From positions 1,569,392-1,633,391 of the forward strand of contig MU004194.1 in the NCBI GenBank assembly GCA_010093605.1: DNA of 64,000 bases. The letters run 5' to 3'. The notes beneath the pieces were generated by a model that made no database searches, had not been told where the DNA came from, and saw only the letters and a program-made list of their open reading frames with translations. A program made the position numbers and the translations under genes. This DNA comes from Lophium mytilinum. Lineage: Eukaryota > Ascomycota > Dothideomycetes > Mytilinidiales > Mytilinidiaceae. Of the stretch, positions 23,378 through 34,994 are shown in pieces (position 1 is the stretch's first letter; the number at the start of each line of letters is the position of its first letter).

Positions 23378-24638
23378 TCAGACGGCGCTGTAGCCTCCGC
23401 GGCTACCCGGGCCTTGAAGCGTGTTGGCAACTCGTCGGGCCCAGTCTTTGAGGATGTAGGGCACGTCTCGGATCGTGTCGCCGTGGGGCAGAAGGTCCCA
23501 TCCGCGAGCACCGTAGCGGTTGTAGTTGAGCCAGGAGCCAAAGATGAGGTACGAGGCTATGACGAGGAAAAGACTGCGGGGTGATTTAGCACGGCTCGCT
23601 TGCACGTCCTGATCGGTGGGGGAAGGTACTCACATGATGATAAACCAAGTAAAGAAGCCCCAGCCACTAGATGATCCGGGCTTCGAGTCTTTCGCATCCT
23701 CACACGCGTACTTGGTCCGCCACTGCAGTCGAAGAACGCCGACTTTCTTCCCCTTGTCCTGTTCTTCCTCCCAGTACTTTAAGAATTGCAGGCTGCGACC
23801 CTTCTTGCTATCTCCGTCGTCTTCATCGTCATCCCGCTTGACCTTGTCCTCCTCGTCGTCGTCCTCTTTATCCGAGTCATCCGTTTCATCGCCTTCAAGA
23901 CCTGTCCTGTCATGGTCGCAGATAAATTCGACAATGGCTTGCTGGTCGACTCCCTTCTTGTCGTTGAAGGGGTATTTCCCTCCATGTAGCACGCCTCGCA
24001 CGCCCTGCAAGTTCGTGTCGTGGTTGGACTTTGAGTCACGTAGTAGTTCCCACTGGGCGTCGATTGTTCGGCCATTCTGCGTTTTGTAGTCGCCAGCGAT
24101 AGGGATAGCTCGCACGAATTCCGTCTCGTTGGCTGAGACCTCTCGTCGTTCGACACCGCATACTATTGCACAGTTGTGTTAGCTAGATGAATTCGGACAT
24201 CATCTTGAAAAGATTTCATAGAAACCATGTGTTCGGCCTAATATCAGGCACCAGGAAATGTCGAGCCGGAGGTTCCAAAACGATGCGGTTGGATTATGCA
24301 GATATTCGGAACAACTCACTCCTTGTCCCGTGCGGACACTCCTCGTCCTTATTCCCGCCCTTGGTCCATTTCAGCTTATCGCAGATGTCGATCGTGAACG
24401 TTGTGTTGAAAAAGACTCCCGGCGCGCCGTCGGTCAACTCCCTCCTCCAGTGCACCTGGTGAGGTCCGCCGAGCGGAGAGAGGTCGAAATGCTGCCCCTT
24501 AGCCCCAATATCATGACAGTTGAGATTCGCCGACACGACAGCTGGTAGTGCTAGGAATAGCGTTGATAGAGATGCTAATGAGAGATGTGATGGGGGCGTC
24601 GAGGAGGAGGTGGACGAGGACGATGTGCGGAGTCGCAT
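23378..24638 (-). CDS. ATG27: Autophagy-related protein 27
   Basis: Three exons, complement(23378-23573, 23634-24162, 24320-24638), encode a 347-aa type I membrane protein of the ATG27 family, which cycles between Golgi, endosome and vacuole and assists Atg9 traffic in autophagy. A signal peptide ends near LFLALPAVVSA. The lumenal part carries the family cysteines (NLNCHDIGAKGQHFDLSPLGG, IDICDKLKW, EECPHGTRICGVERREV, FICDHD, YACED). An acidic low-complexity insert (about residues 205-235) is followed by a membrane helix built across the last intron (WGFFTWFIILFLVIASYLIFG). The tail ends GGYSAV, a YxxPhi-type sorting signal. Introns are 157 and 60 nt. I chose the ATG at 24638 because it gives a clean signal peptide; a start at 24719 would add 27 residues. 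Confidence 0.92.
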
Positions 24639-25850
24639 GATTGCGGGTATGGGGATAAGCTCCGGGATGGAAGATGGGGCCGCGGGTGAAGGAGACTGGG
24701 GAGAAGGAAGGTGGCCCAAAGGAGTGACGAGAAGGTAGCGGTCTTATGGTGCTGGCACGGGGGCGGAGGTCGCGTGAGTGGTGATGCGGAGGAGCTGCTG
24801 TGGGTGCGGATGATGGTTAATCGGCATGACGAGAGAGGACCTGCGGCTTGCTTTCCGGTGTTTCCCGCCATTCCTAAACCGGCATTGAAAACGAGGCTGA
24901 TTAGCCAAGCCACTTTCTGCACTGCACAATTCGAGGTAGCCTGGACAATTACTTGAACAGCCTAGAGCTCTCCCGGCTGCAGCTGCTACAGGTCATAGAA
25001 CAAGAAATTTCCTTGTACAGTAACATCACAACTTTAGCTTTGTCCTAGTCAAGCTCATTATGTTGCCTAACTACAGTTAAAGTTACCGATTATAATGCTA
25101 CCTAGAAGCAAAGCACCGCTCACTCCTACCCAAGATATGCTCGTTAACAAAAGTCATACTCTTACTTAGTGGTAATAGAAATAATCAGTAAGGTTGCTTC
25201 ACGTGACCTTTGCAACGAATAGCACGTGATGAATGAGTCCTTCAGCAACAAAACCACTAAGAGACTTTCTCTAGAGCTGCTATCATATAATACTCCAAAG
25301 AGAAGGATCTCAGAATCCAACTTAATTATTTTCGCTGTATTCAAGGGAAGTATGAACATACCCTTGTAACCTCAAGAGCGATGCTCAAGAGAGCAAGGGT
25401 CCTTGCCGAACAGCATTTATTGCCCTCTCTAGGAAGGTCAGCACTCTCTAAAATGGAACCACAATACACTGCTCAGCCTGTTAAAATGTTCCCATATGTA
25501 GCTATTCGATGTTGTTTCGTCTGCCCACTGGGACGATTTCCATACAAGGGAGGTCCACGCGGCGCTTCTTATCTGGTTCTACAGCCTAGTGGACCACCAA
25601 CGTCAACACATACGATGGCTATATAAACAATCTACCCTCAATGTAAGGGTCCAATAATGTAACTACACCAAGGATCACGCATGTCGAACTCTCCTGATCT
25701 GTTCTTCTTGACACTGCTCTCTTGAATCGTGTACCTTTTTGCGCTGTCACTCTTTCCAAATCCCTTCCGTCTCCACATACTCAGAAAAATCAAACATAAA
25801 ACACATCTATTCTCAACCTCAAAACCTTTCCCTCCAACCAATCCTCCACC
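24639..25850. other. Divergent intergenic region, ATG27 / FAD oxidase
   Basis: About 1.2 kb with no supported gene. Two CACGTG-like boxes lie about 20 bp apart (near 25200 and 25221). The last 120 bp before 25851 are C/T- and A-rich, as in fungal core promoters. Confidence 0.45.
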
Positions 25851-27370
25851 ATGGACGCCCGCGCCCGCATCCCCGTCTCCCTACCCCATCCCAACCCCAC
25901 CCCCTCCTACTGGCACAACCCCCCATCACCCCTCGCCAACCACCTCAGCGGCGCCCTCCCCTCCACAACCGACACCCTCATAATCGGAAGCGGCATCAGC
26001 GGCGCAATGGTTGCCTGGAACCTCCTCTCCGCCCCCTCGCCCCCCTCAATCACCATGCTCGAAGCCCGCACAGCATGCGGCGGCGCCTCTGGCCGAAACG
26101 GCGGCCACACGAAAGCCGCATCCTATCGCACTTATGCCACTCATGCTTCTGAGCTGGGTAAAGCCGAAGCGCTGCGCATTGCGAGGCTCGAGCATGCGAA
26201 CATTCTAGCCACTCATGTGTTTGCGAAGGAGCATGGCATTGAGTGTGAGAATGCGCTTTGTGAGACTGTGGATATCGTCTACGACCGCGCGACGTTCGAG
26301 CAGGGCGTTGCGGCGGTGAAGATGATTGAAGCAGATGTTACGCCCGAAGAGCGGGAGGACGGCGGGGTAGGCGCGTATAAGATCTGGGGTAAGGAAGTGG
26401 CGATGGAGAAGTTCTGGGTGGCGGGCACGAATGAGAGTCCAGCTGTGACAGGGAAAGAAGAGGTTGTAGGCGCAATATCATACCTCGCCGGTCGGTTGAG
26501 CGCGTACAAGTTCGTAGTGGGGGTGTTGGGGTTGTGCGTTAAGAAAGGGATGGGATTGTTCACGCATACACCTGCTTTGGAGATCAAGCCCGTGCATAAT
26601 GCGAAGGATGAGTACAGATGGGAGATCCGCACCGTGCGAGGAACTGTCAGGGCGAAGAACGTTGTTGTAACTACGAATGGCTATACGGCGAATCTGCTGC
26701 CGGAAATGCAGGGGAGGATTGTCCCGTTACGCGGTCAGATTACGGCTCAGAGACCTGGTCCGAAGGCGAGGCTTCCAAAGCTGTTACCGACGACGTATTC
26801 GTTCATTTACAGGGATGGGTATGAGTACATGATACCGCGCCCCGTTCCCGGCTCGCGTGAGGGCCAGCACATTGTTATTGGAGGTGGGCTGGGAAGGTTG
26901 CCGAATGAGGGGGCGAGTGAGTTTGGGACGTGTGATGATAGCGTGCTGAATCCGGAAACGTCAAGGTATCTAAAGGAGACTTGTAAAGGGTACTTTGGGG
27001 AGAAGAATTGGGGCGAGGAAGGGGGGAGTGAAAAGGAGAGGATAGTGCAGGAGTGGACGGGCATTATGGGTGCAACTACAGATGGGGTTCCGTTTGTCGG
27101 GGAGATGCCTGGAAAGAAAGGCATGTGGGTGAGTGCAGGGTTTAACGGGCATGGTACGTGATGGTCTTTTCGACTTGTCCTATTTCTGAACCCTTGCTGA
27201 TGAACATATCTATAGGCATGGTCTTGTGCTTGAAGTCTGCGGAAGCCTTGACACATCTCATTTCCGGAGGCACGCTGGCCGCAATTGACTGGTTCCCAAA
27301 GAGCTTCCTCCTCACTGAGAAACGGATCAAAGAAAGCGTTTTTGAGGGAAGAAGAGACATGAAGCTCTGA
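25851..27370 (+). CDS. FAD-dependent oxidoreductase (DAO family)
   Basis: Two exons (25851-27153, 27216-27370) code for 485 aa. The dinucleotide-binding motif is TLIIGSGISGAMVAWNLL at about residues 42-60, followed by LEAR, the acidic end of the second strand that binds FAD ribose. GGASGRNGGHTKAASYRTY is the typical continuation in fungal DAO-family enzymes. Near the C terminus, TGIMGATTDGVPFVGEMP and WVSAGFNGHGM form the second FAD-contact region, which the 62-nt intron (GTACGT/ATAG) splits. The family oxidises amines or amino acids to imines with release of H2O2; the substrate here is unknown. No peroxisomal SKL ending is present (the end is DMKL). The start has a good context (CACCATGG). 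It converges with the Old Yellow Enzyme gene. Confidence 0.88.
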
Positions 27371-27682
27371 TGGGGATGTAGCCAGTGTAGCGGGCGATGT
27401 GGGAAACGAAGAAGATTAGATTGAGCATAAAATTGGTCAGACGTGCTGCCCACAAATGAAGATGCTCGCCAGGAAGGCTTCAATATACTTGGGCGGTACT
27501 TCCTATTCCTATGAACGTCGCCCGTACCGAAAATGTGCCAAAACAATGTTGTATTCTTGGTATCATATTCGTCCAAAGATTCTAAGCGCGCAAGCCAGCA
27601 CCAAGTCTCGCACATAAACTTCAAAGCCATGTGCCCTGTATGATCCCATGCGGAGGGTCGATGCGTTCAAGATTGAAGCCGA
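27371..27682. other. Convergent 3' intergenic region
   Basis: A 312-bp gap between two facing genes. The 3' UTRs probably overlap here. No gene seen. Confidence 0.5.
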
Positions 27683-29047
27683 TCAGAAAGAGACTCTCAT
27701 AAACTGACTTGGCCACCAGACATCCACACCCAGCTTCCACGCAACCTTCAACACCCACTCCGGTTCCCGCAAGAACTGCCTAGCGACTAGAATAACGTCG
27801 GCCATGGGCTGTTTACCGTCTTTGGCATCGGTCGTGTCCTTCGCCGCCTCAGCTTCCTCGCCGATACTGCTATCGAGCGGGGCGACGGTGCCAGCCTGCT
27901 CGACTATGTCTCTCGCCTGCTCTGCGTCCGTGATCAGGCCAACAGCGCCGATGAGGAGCTTCAAGTTATCGCTATGCACAGCGTTCCTAATACGATCGGC
28001 GATCTTGACCTGGTAGTCCTTGGTGTTAGTCCCGTCGATACGTTGGGCAGGGTGGTTGCCGCCGCTACTGACGTCCAACAGATCAACGCCGAGAGCCGGA
28101 AGTTGCTTGGCCACCTTGATCGTTGATTCCACAACCCAGGACCCTAGTTCTTTGCCAATATCGGTATCGTCCAGGTATTCAGTTGATGACATGCGCAGAA
28201 AGAGCGGCATGCTCGCGGGAATGACGTCTCTAATCGCTTTGATGACTTCAAAAAGAAGCCTTGTCCTGTTTTCGAAACTCCCGCCGTACTCATCCGTCCT
28301 TCGGTTAGAGACTGGCGACAGGAACTGGTGTATGAGATACCCGTGTGCAGCATGAATCTCAATCACGTCAACTCCAGCCTTCAGACTCCTTTCCGCCGCC
28401 TTTGCAAAATCCCGCACGAGATCCTTCACCTCTTGAGTCGTGAAAGCCTTCGGAGGCCAGAATCTGTTTGTCTCGCTATCGTAAACCCCATCCCAGACTT
28501 GACTCTCCCCGCCAGACGGCCCTTTCACGTCGTCCGGCCACCCACCAATATCCTTGTCAGCGCGCTTGGATTTTCTGCCCGCGACTTCCGCTAACCACGG
28601 TGCAGCGGTGCTGCTCTTCCGGCCAGCGTGCGCAAGCTGTATGCCTACGAGCGCGCCTTGGGACTTGACAAAGTCGGCAACTCGCTTCAAGCCTGCGATC
28701 TGCGCGTCGTCCCATAGGCCGGGGCAATTCGGTGAGATTCTTCCGTTGGGCTGGACAGCTGTAGCTTCGACGAACACTAGAGCGGCTCCTTTGATAGCAT
28801 AATGACCCAGGGTTGCGACGTGCCAGTCCGTTAGCGCGCCGATCTCAGGTCCAGAGGCTGCGGCGGAGTACTGGCACATAGGACCGACGATGATGCGGTT
28901 GCGGAGAGTGACATCGCGGATTTGGAGCGGTGTGAATAGCGTGGGTGTTTTCGAAGATAGCTCCTTGGGAGTGCCGGGCGAGTGCCTATGTTGTGGGGTG
29001 AAGTATGGTATGTTCGGTGCTGGGGCGTTGAGGTTGGATGGAGCCAT
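27683..29047 (-). CDS. Old Yellow Enzyme, YqjM-type NADH:flavin oxidoreductase
   Basis: A single exon encodes 454 aa of an FMN-dependent ene-reductase (TIM barrel). The N-terminal RNRIIVGPMCQYSAAASG carries the cysteine that marks class II (YqjM-like) members, where it tunes the flavin. GIQLAHAGRKSST and EIHAAHGYLIHQFLSPVSNRR contain the substrate-binding residues, with HxxH replacing the His-Asn pair of classical yeast OYE. DEYGGSFENRTR is the family phosphate-region signature. VILVARQFLREPEW near the C terminus is the second FMN-phosphate region. Two segments look inserted relative to bacterial enzymes: a basic stretch after WLAEVAGRK and an acidic stretch around EEAEAAKDTTDAKDGK. The likely role is reduction of activated alkenes from stress or xenobiotics using NAD(P)H. 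Confidence 0.93.
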   Translation of the reverse strand: MAPSNLNAPAPNIPYFTPQHRHSPGTPKELSSKTPTLFTPLQIRDVTLRNRIIVGPMCQYSAAASGPEIGALTDWHVATLGHYAIKGAALVFVEATAVQPNGRISPNCPGLWDDAQIAGLKRVADFVKSQGALVGIQLAHAGRKSSTAAPWLAEVAGRKSKRADKDIGGWPDDVKGPSGGESQVWDGVYDSETNRFWPPKAFTTQEVKDLVRDFAKAAERSLKAGVDVIEIHAAHGYLIHQFLSPVSNRRTDEYGGSFENRTRLLFEVIKAIRDVIPASMPLFLRMSSTEYLDDTDIGKELGSWVVESTIKVAKQLPALGVDLLDVSSGGNHPAQRIDGTNTKDYQVKIADRIRNAVHSDNLKLLIGAVGLITDAEQARDIVEQAGTVAPLDSSIGEEAEAAKDTTDAKDGKQPMADVILVARQFLREPEWVLKVAWKLGVDVWWPSQFMRVSF

Positions 29048-29731
29048 TGGGATGATTACTTGGTTTTATTGGAGAGTTTAGAAGAAGGGGAGGTAAATGG
29101 CCGCAATTCCAATATGGGGATTTATAGCAGGACGTTGTGTTCTCTCACCATTAATAATGCTGGGATGTCGTGATCTGCTCCGGTTCCGCTGCCGGTTCCG
29201 CTGATCTACGCGATATCGGCCTCTAGAGCACGTCAGTGGATAAGGATCCAAGGCGAAGCTAATGGGATCAGGGCTACCCAGGTGCCGGATACCATTGAAG
29301 AGAACTCAACAGCAAATTTGGATATGCTCGTAAGCATCCTAGAAAATTTCAATGGTTTCTCAGTTGAGCTTGAATATACGGAGGTATAGTAGAGTCTAAT
29401 TATCATAGTAACTAATGTAGAGACAGTAAGACGAATCGCCCGCACTTACGATTTATGTCGTATACGGCTACCAATTCTATAAGAGTGGGCTCCGTAGCCT
29501 CTCGAATGCCCTTTATCGGGCTACAGAGTAGCTTAAAAGTTGGCAGCACGGGACCTTAGACACAATGTTACTTCCTATAGAGCGACAATCCTGCTAGCGC
29601 CTAACTCCAGTTTCTATACCCAAAACCGCTGCAAAAGCGACTCTTATGAAAGGAAAGCGTCTATTGCTGTGAGAATATCCTGACTATCTCTGGCAGCCAA
29701 ATGATAGCATAGAGGCCGCTCGGTACCCCCG
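29048..29731. other. Intergenic, no gene seen
   Basis: Contains the upstream region of the Old Yellow Enzyme gene and the 3' side of the MFS gene. A near-duplicate GGTTCCGCTGCCGGTTCCGCTG occurs near 29180-29202. Nothing else stands out. Confidence 0.45.
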
Positions 29732-31111
29732 CTACTGCAACAATGGATCGTTGTCCTCCTCTCCAATATAATCCTCGATAGGAGAAGGAGATGGTATCAC
29801 TGGCAGTTGCCGCGTAACAGGGACCCAGGCCAGAAGTGCCAAGATAGACAAAATAACAACTGCGAACGGGAAAATGCCGATTCCCAGTGCCTGGATGAAA
29901 GCACCAATGCCAAAAGGTAACAATGCAGCTCCAACCTGACCAGCGGAAGCTGTAAATGAGACGCCTGCGACGTGTAATTCCGCAGGTAGTAGTCGAGTGA
30001 GCATAACGACCCCGGAGGCAAACATCGGGCCCATGAAAAAGCCGATCAATGTCATGAAGACGATGGACGCGATAGGTACGTGAACAAAGGCAAAGCCCAC
30101 CTGAAACGCTATGGTGATGAGAAAGTAAATAATGGTTGCGCGCCCGACGCCCAGTCTGTCGGTTACGACACCAAGGGTCAATCTTCCAACAGCCATGCCA
30201 CCCCAAAATCCGCCCGAAGCATTGCTTGCCACATTGGGCGTGGCGTTTTGATGGCGTGTCATGAACGAGACTATCCAGCCTGATATAGCAGTTTCTGTTC
30301 CCACTTCCGCAAGGAAATACAAGGAGATGAACCAGGTTGCGAGGTATTTGAACATGGCTTTTGGATTGATTTTGCGGCGTGTTGATACTGCTTCGGTGTG
30401 CTTCTCATTACGATATTTTGATGCGTTCTCGTGTCTAAAAGCGAAGAATAGAATGAATAGTTCTACAACAGATATTACGACCTAACGGAGTCTTGTTAAT
30501 TGGGCATCCCGAGAATCGTCTTCTCTTAGACTTACCAGGATATAATACCAATCATACCACGGCTTGTGCCATGCAGGCAAAAGATTGCCAGCAAGGATAG
30601 GTCCGGCGGCCGCACCCACAGAGTATGCTGCTTGCAACATACCAGAAACAGTGTTCGCCATGCTCCCGCTCGCAGCCCAGGCGCACCACGAACCGTCCAA
30701 AAACCCTGCTCCCATTGCTACGGCGGCAAATGCCACGAGAACTATACCAAAAGGCGGGTGGACAGCAATGCCCAGAGCACCGAGAATGTGTAGTAGGGGT
30801 GCAAGAATTGCAATGCCCCTCTGACCCCATTTGCAATGAACAAAGTCGCTGGACTGGGCTGCGATGACGTAGCCCAGGGGCCCCACGATGAAGATAAACG
30901 AGACGTGGAGGTCCCCGAGTGAGTAGTGCTGGGAGAGGGGCTGCAGCATCACACCGATTGAGGATTGGAAGAGGCCGAGTACGATGAATGAGTACATTGC
31001 CGCGCCGACGCGCCATGCAATGTGCGGGGACACGTGGTGGGCTGCATCGTGAGTAGCACAGTCCGAATTTTCAAGTAAAGAGCTTTCCTCAGAAGGTGTA
31101 TTGGGGATCAT
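29732..31111 (-). CDS. MFS transporter (BSC6-like)
   Basis: Two exons, complement(29732-30481, 30536-31111), encode 441 aa with about 11-12 hydrophobic segments. The 54-nt intron (GTAAGT/TTAG) joins YYIL to VVISVVELF in frame. The N-terminal half includes MYSFIVLGLFQSSIGVMLQPLSQHY and GPLGYVIAAQSSDFVHCKWGQRG, the MFS loop 2-3 region. The C-terminal half includes GGFWGGMAVGRLTLGVVTDRLGVGRA, the matching loop 8-9 motif. The overall pattern resembles the yeast BSC6-type branch of the superfamily, whose substrates are poorly known. The cytoplasmic tail ends EEDNDPLLQ, which includes an acidic dileucine-like sorting motif. The substrate cannot be inferred. It may work with the neighbouring oxidase and ene-reductase in one small catabolic or detoxification group, but spacing and orientation do not prove this. 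Confidence 0.85.
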
Positions 31112-31576
31112 GGCTTTGCGCGGACAACCCTCTCGTGTGAATATGTGAATGTCTGAGTAGAGCTCTACCGGAGGTCAATGCCGCAACCTCGATACACACG
31201 GGCCAATACGGGTCACGTGATGATGACCTCCTCAACACCAGTAATAACATCACCAGTGTGTGATCCGTATTATCATAGTCAGCATCCTTGTGAGAACGAC
31301 TTTGACCAAGAGAGGGAAGGCTTCTATTATCATGGGAAGATGCTAAGGCATTATTTCCATTTTCCATATTGAGCCTAGTGGCTACCTCGCCAACTCAACC
31401 TCCAGCCTCGCAGCTTAGGCACTCATCATCTCCCAGCTTCCTCATCTCGGAACACTTGCCCATCAGGCGTCCCTGCACACGACCATAGAATCTTCTTGAG
31501 CTGAACCTTATAGCGTTCTAGGCTTTTCAGCCCAACAAGTCACCGGTTCGGCCGCATTAGGATGTAAGCAGCTCCA
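31112..31576. promoter_or_regulatory. Divergent intergenic region, MFS / HET gene
   Basis: The start codons of two divergent genes face outwards. A TCACGTGATGATGA box (near 31211) is the only candidate element noticed. Confidence 0.4.
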
Positions 31577-33299
31577 ATGTGGCTCATTAATACGACCACT
31601 CTTAAGCTAGAGTTTTTCGTCAATCCCGAGAAAGCGTCTTACGCCATTCTATCACACACTTGGGGAGATGAAGAAGTCATGTTCCACGAATTACAGAGTC
31701 CCGACAAGGCAAGCTTCCAGAAGAAGGGGTTCGACAAAATCGCGCGAACTTGTGAAATAGCCCGTCAGCAAGGCCTCCAATATGCTTGGGTCGACACCTG
31801 CAGTATCGACAAGTCTAGCAGTGCCGAGCTTTCAGAGGCCATCAACTCGATGTTTGCATGGTACAAAAACTCAGCTGTTTGTCTGGCTTATTTGGAGGAT
31901 CTCCCAGCCAGCGTTGATTTTGAAAATGGGCTTGCTTCTTGTAGATGGGTTAGCAGAGGCTGGACCCTACAAGAACTGATTGCGCCTCAAGAAGTGGAGT
32001 TCTACGACCAAGCCTGGACCAAAAGGACAACCAAAAGAGCTTCGGCAGATCTTCTGGCGAAGGCGACTGGGGTTCAAGAAGCAGTGTTAGCAGACAGCGC
32101 CTACTTGACCAATCTATCCGTTGCTCAGCGAATGTCATGGGTTTCTCGACGTCAGACTACACGAGCCGAGGACATCGCATATTGCATGTTGGGTATATTC
32201 GACATTCACATACCCCTCGTATACGGTGAGGGCGACAAGGCATTCAAGCGGCTGCAAGAGGAGATTGCAAAGCAGGTTCGAATCCCACTGTTGTCAATAA
32301 CTCTTCTATCGTTTTTTCGTATGTTAATTGCATTTACAGACTTGCGATCTGTCACTCTTTGCATGGCTGGCCCCGCTACCTGAGCCTTCCAGCGACCCCC
32401 AGAACTTCCGAGGAATATTTGCCAAGTCACCTGCAGAGTTTAGCGAAGGCTATAGGATAGTGCCTAGGAACACAATTGTCCCCCACAAAGAATTCACCAT
32501 CACTAATCGAGGATTGCAAATCGAAGCAACATTAGTACGCCTGATGTCCAACTACTCGCCTAACGATCTTGTATTCAATCTCGGTGTTTCTTGTTCTGAT
32601 AGAGATAAAGTGCCCGGTGGCGAAGGCTGGATAGGCATATACGTCCGGAAATCGGTCCACGGTTATGTTCGAGTATGGTCGCATAGACTGTGCATGTCCG
32701 AACAGCACGATAGATCACGTTGTGCTCGAGCGATGCTACACATTCGCAAGACAATCGACGAAAACGACATCGAAACGCTCCAAAAGCAATATTTGCGCGC
32801 GATACGAATTCAGGCTCTACCGGCTAATATCAATATAGATCAGATTCAACCTTTCGACTTGTGGGATAATCAGAAATCACTGTTCTTGGATCCTGGATCT
32901 GGGCTCAACGCTTACTGTCAGTTCACTGTTTCGGCTGGGTTGGCTGGGTTGGCTTTCCGAAGCGAGAGATTTGAGACTTTCTCTGCCATACTAGCTTGCT
33001 CCACTATGAGCTCCCCCCCAATGATAGAGATGTGGAGCCAACAAGAAGAGGGATACAATAGAATATGCTCTTTCTTGAACCGAGCTAAGGAAGTTACAGA
33101 CTATGTTTGTGTTGACTACCTGTTAAGAGACTTTCTTACAATCAAAAGCGGGAACAAGTCAGTTGGGATATGTGACTTCGTGGATATGAAGAACGGCTGT
33201 CAAGTCAGACTTCAAGCTACGCTAAGCAACGTTACTGTAGAGGGTTCAGATGGATTCTTCGTGGAACTCTTCAAAAGCACAGTGATGATTGCAGAATAG
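31577..33299 (+). CDS. HET-domain protein (heterokaryon incompatibility)
   Basis: Two exons (31577-32275, 32340-33299) encode 552 aa. The HET domain, about residues 18-215, is typical of fungal self/non-self recognition and cell-death proteins. It shows YAILSHTWGDEEVMF, YAWVDTCSIDKSSSAELSEA, MFAWYKNSAVCLAYLEDL and CRWVSRGWTLQELIAP, and ends in the frequent MLGIFDIHIPLVYGEGDKAFKRLQEEI. The C-terminal 320 residues are the lineage-variable part found behind many HET domains, beginning SLFAWLAPLPEPSSDPQNFRGIFAKSP. The 64-nt intron has a weak donor (GTTCGA) but a good TTTACAG acceptor and joins AKQ to TCDLSLFAW. A damaged piece of a related C-terminus lies at 35555-35752. The gene appears intact. 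Confidence 0.9.
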
Positions 33300-33349
33300 C
33301 TAGAAGGATATCCTTAAGATAGAGTCTAGCCTCATTTACCACTGCTCCA

Positions 33350-33930
33350 TTCATTCAATATCCATGAGGAAAGAAATGAACTGCTTCCTCCTAGTATACC
33401 AGATCAGAACCCCTCAGCCGGCCTTCAAGTGTCACCTCTCCGCTTCCGCTACGAACAAGACACTTTCTGGGATGCGTCTGAATGCTGCCTTATTCACGCG
33501 GATCTCATTTATCTACGACACGGCCGCAATATCACGACAAAGTCTAGTATCTTCATCAATCCTTACATCCGCGTGGCTTATGATTCGCAGACTCTTAGTT
33601 GTCTCCCTTTCACGCGGCGAGCAGAACGTCTATACTCTTTTGTGCATAATACGCTCAACTATTTGGTCGGCATGTTTTATTGAAGTCCGCGAAGGCTAAG
33701 AAGACCCTGGGGACGAGGTGGTAGAGAGGGTCTGGAGATGGGATATGACCAAGAAGAAACCTGCGCATTATGATTCCGCTAGTAGTCTCACGGGATCATA
33801 CCGTGATGTCAAGCGGGTGGTTGGCCCTGGACGCTTCTGTGGAAGCAGGGCGCTACTGGTGTTGAAGGAAGATCCCGGACCAGGGGAAAAGAAGTGGAAG
33901 AGCATTCCACTTCCGGCACCACCTACATGA
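33350..33930 (+). pseudogene. GT69 (CAP59/CMT1-like) glycosyltransferase, C-terminal fragment
   Basis: Only the last third of a family-69 alpha-mannosyltransferase is present. From about 33350 the frame reads through LLPPSIPDQNPS, SPLRFRYEQDTFWDASECCL, IHADLIYLR, FINPYIRVAYDSQTL and FTRRAERLYSFVHN, all typical of the C-terminal part of the cryptococcal CMT1/CAP59-related family. After a frameshift near 33680 the frame at 33718-33930 continues with VERVWRWDM, YRDVKRVVGPGRFCGSRALL and LKEDPGPGEKKW. The catalytic N-terminal portion, including the expected DxD, is missing: the HET gene ends just 50 bp upstream. This is a 5'-truncated, frameshifted remnant and cannot encode an active enzyme. Confidence 0.75.
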
Positions 33931-34499
33931 GATCATTCCTGTGGTCTTGCAGTGTCTGACGTGAGTATCTCATCTAAGAACTTCTTTAAAGCCCAAAGAA
34001 GAAGTAAAAACAAGTCTACCGGCAGTCTACAGCGCCTCATTTGCCCTCGACGTCCACCGAGCATAGACTAAACGCCTTCTCCATTCCGCTTTCCCTGTAT
34101 TTACCAACTCGTTCTCCCTCGTTCCCCATTCGCAACGCGCTCTCCCTTTCCCCTCTACGCCCCTCTTCCAGATCGAACTAGCGGCTTGGTGGCGCTGTGG
34201 ATACGAACGATCTACAACAGAGGTGCATCTGTTCTTCAGCTATCCCTCAGCTATCTTTAAGCGACCTCTCAGCTCGCTACAGGATTGTGGCGCTGGGGCG
34301 TTAGTATGGCCTATCTATCAGCCACATGCCCGGTGTGATACACGATTTGGATGGTTCCGGCACATCATGCAGCAGCCATGACGTCCAGGCAACTCCAAAG
34401 AAGAGAGCAAAAGAGAAAAGAAGTGAAAAGACTAGACGCATTTGATCTGCCAGCATAGCTCTCAAACGTTCCCGCCATTGATTTGTTCTCGTCGAATTA
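33931..34499. other. Accessory-island spacer
   Basis: Intergenic DNA between the GT69 fragment and the 158-bp repeat. Short CTCAGCTATC-type repeats occur near 34235-34275. No gene seen. Confidence 0.4.
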
Positions 34500-34815
34500 C
34501 CGTCCCTTCGGGATCAAATCAGGTTCGGATGCTTTACACCAGGCCAAACTTATATGACGTCGAAAAAGAGCTTCTGAGGTATGGAGAATCACTACTCCAG
34601 CCAGCCACGAGGAGTCTGGCCTTGGATAGAACAATTCTTCGACCAGTGCAAGAGGTCCCATCTCTTCGGGGCCAAATCAGACACAGAAGCTCTACACCAG
34701 CACAGATCCATACGGCGTCGACGTAGAGCCTCTGAGTTATGAAGAATCATATCTCCAGCCAGCCACGAAAGTATAGGCTTGCACAGAACAGGTTTTCGAC
34801 CAGAATAAAGAATAC
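34500..34815. repeat. Tandem direct duplication, 158-bp unit
   Basis: Two diverged copies follow each other with a 158-bp step. CAAATCAG recurs at 34515 and 34673, CCAGCCAGCCACGA at 34597 and 34755, and the TTCGACCAG boxes repeat with about the same step. In one frame both copies read similarly (LLQPATR and YLQPATK), so the unit may once have been coding. A partial third copy may precede it. Confidence 0.65.
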
Positions 34816-34994
34816 TTAAGGTTTGCACTTCTCTCCTCAAAAGATGTAAGCTCAGAAGACACCAAATCCAGAATTATACAAACAAGTACGTCAAGACGCC
34901 TCTCATTCCCGATGTCGGTTTAATATTTGAGTAACAGTCAGCTATCAGACCCCAAAAACCCTTCGCACCAAGTATTCACCCCCCAGAACCGGAT

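Noticed and set aside
24639-24719. Longer ATG27 N-terminus from an upstream ATG
   Set aside because: It would bury the signal peptide behind 27 Pro/Ser-rich residues.
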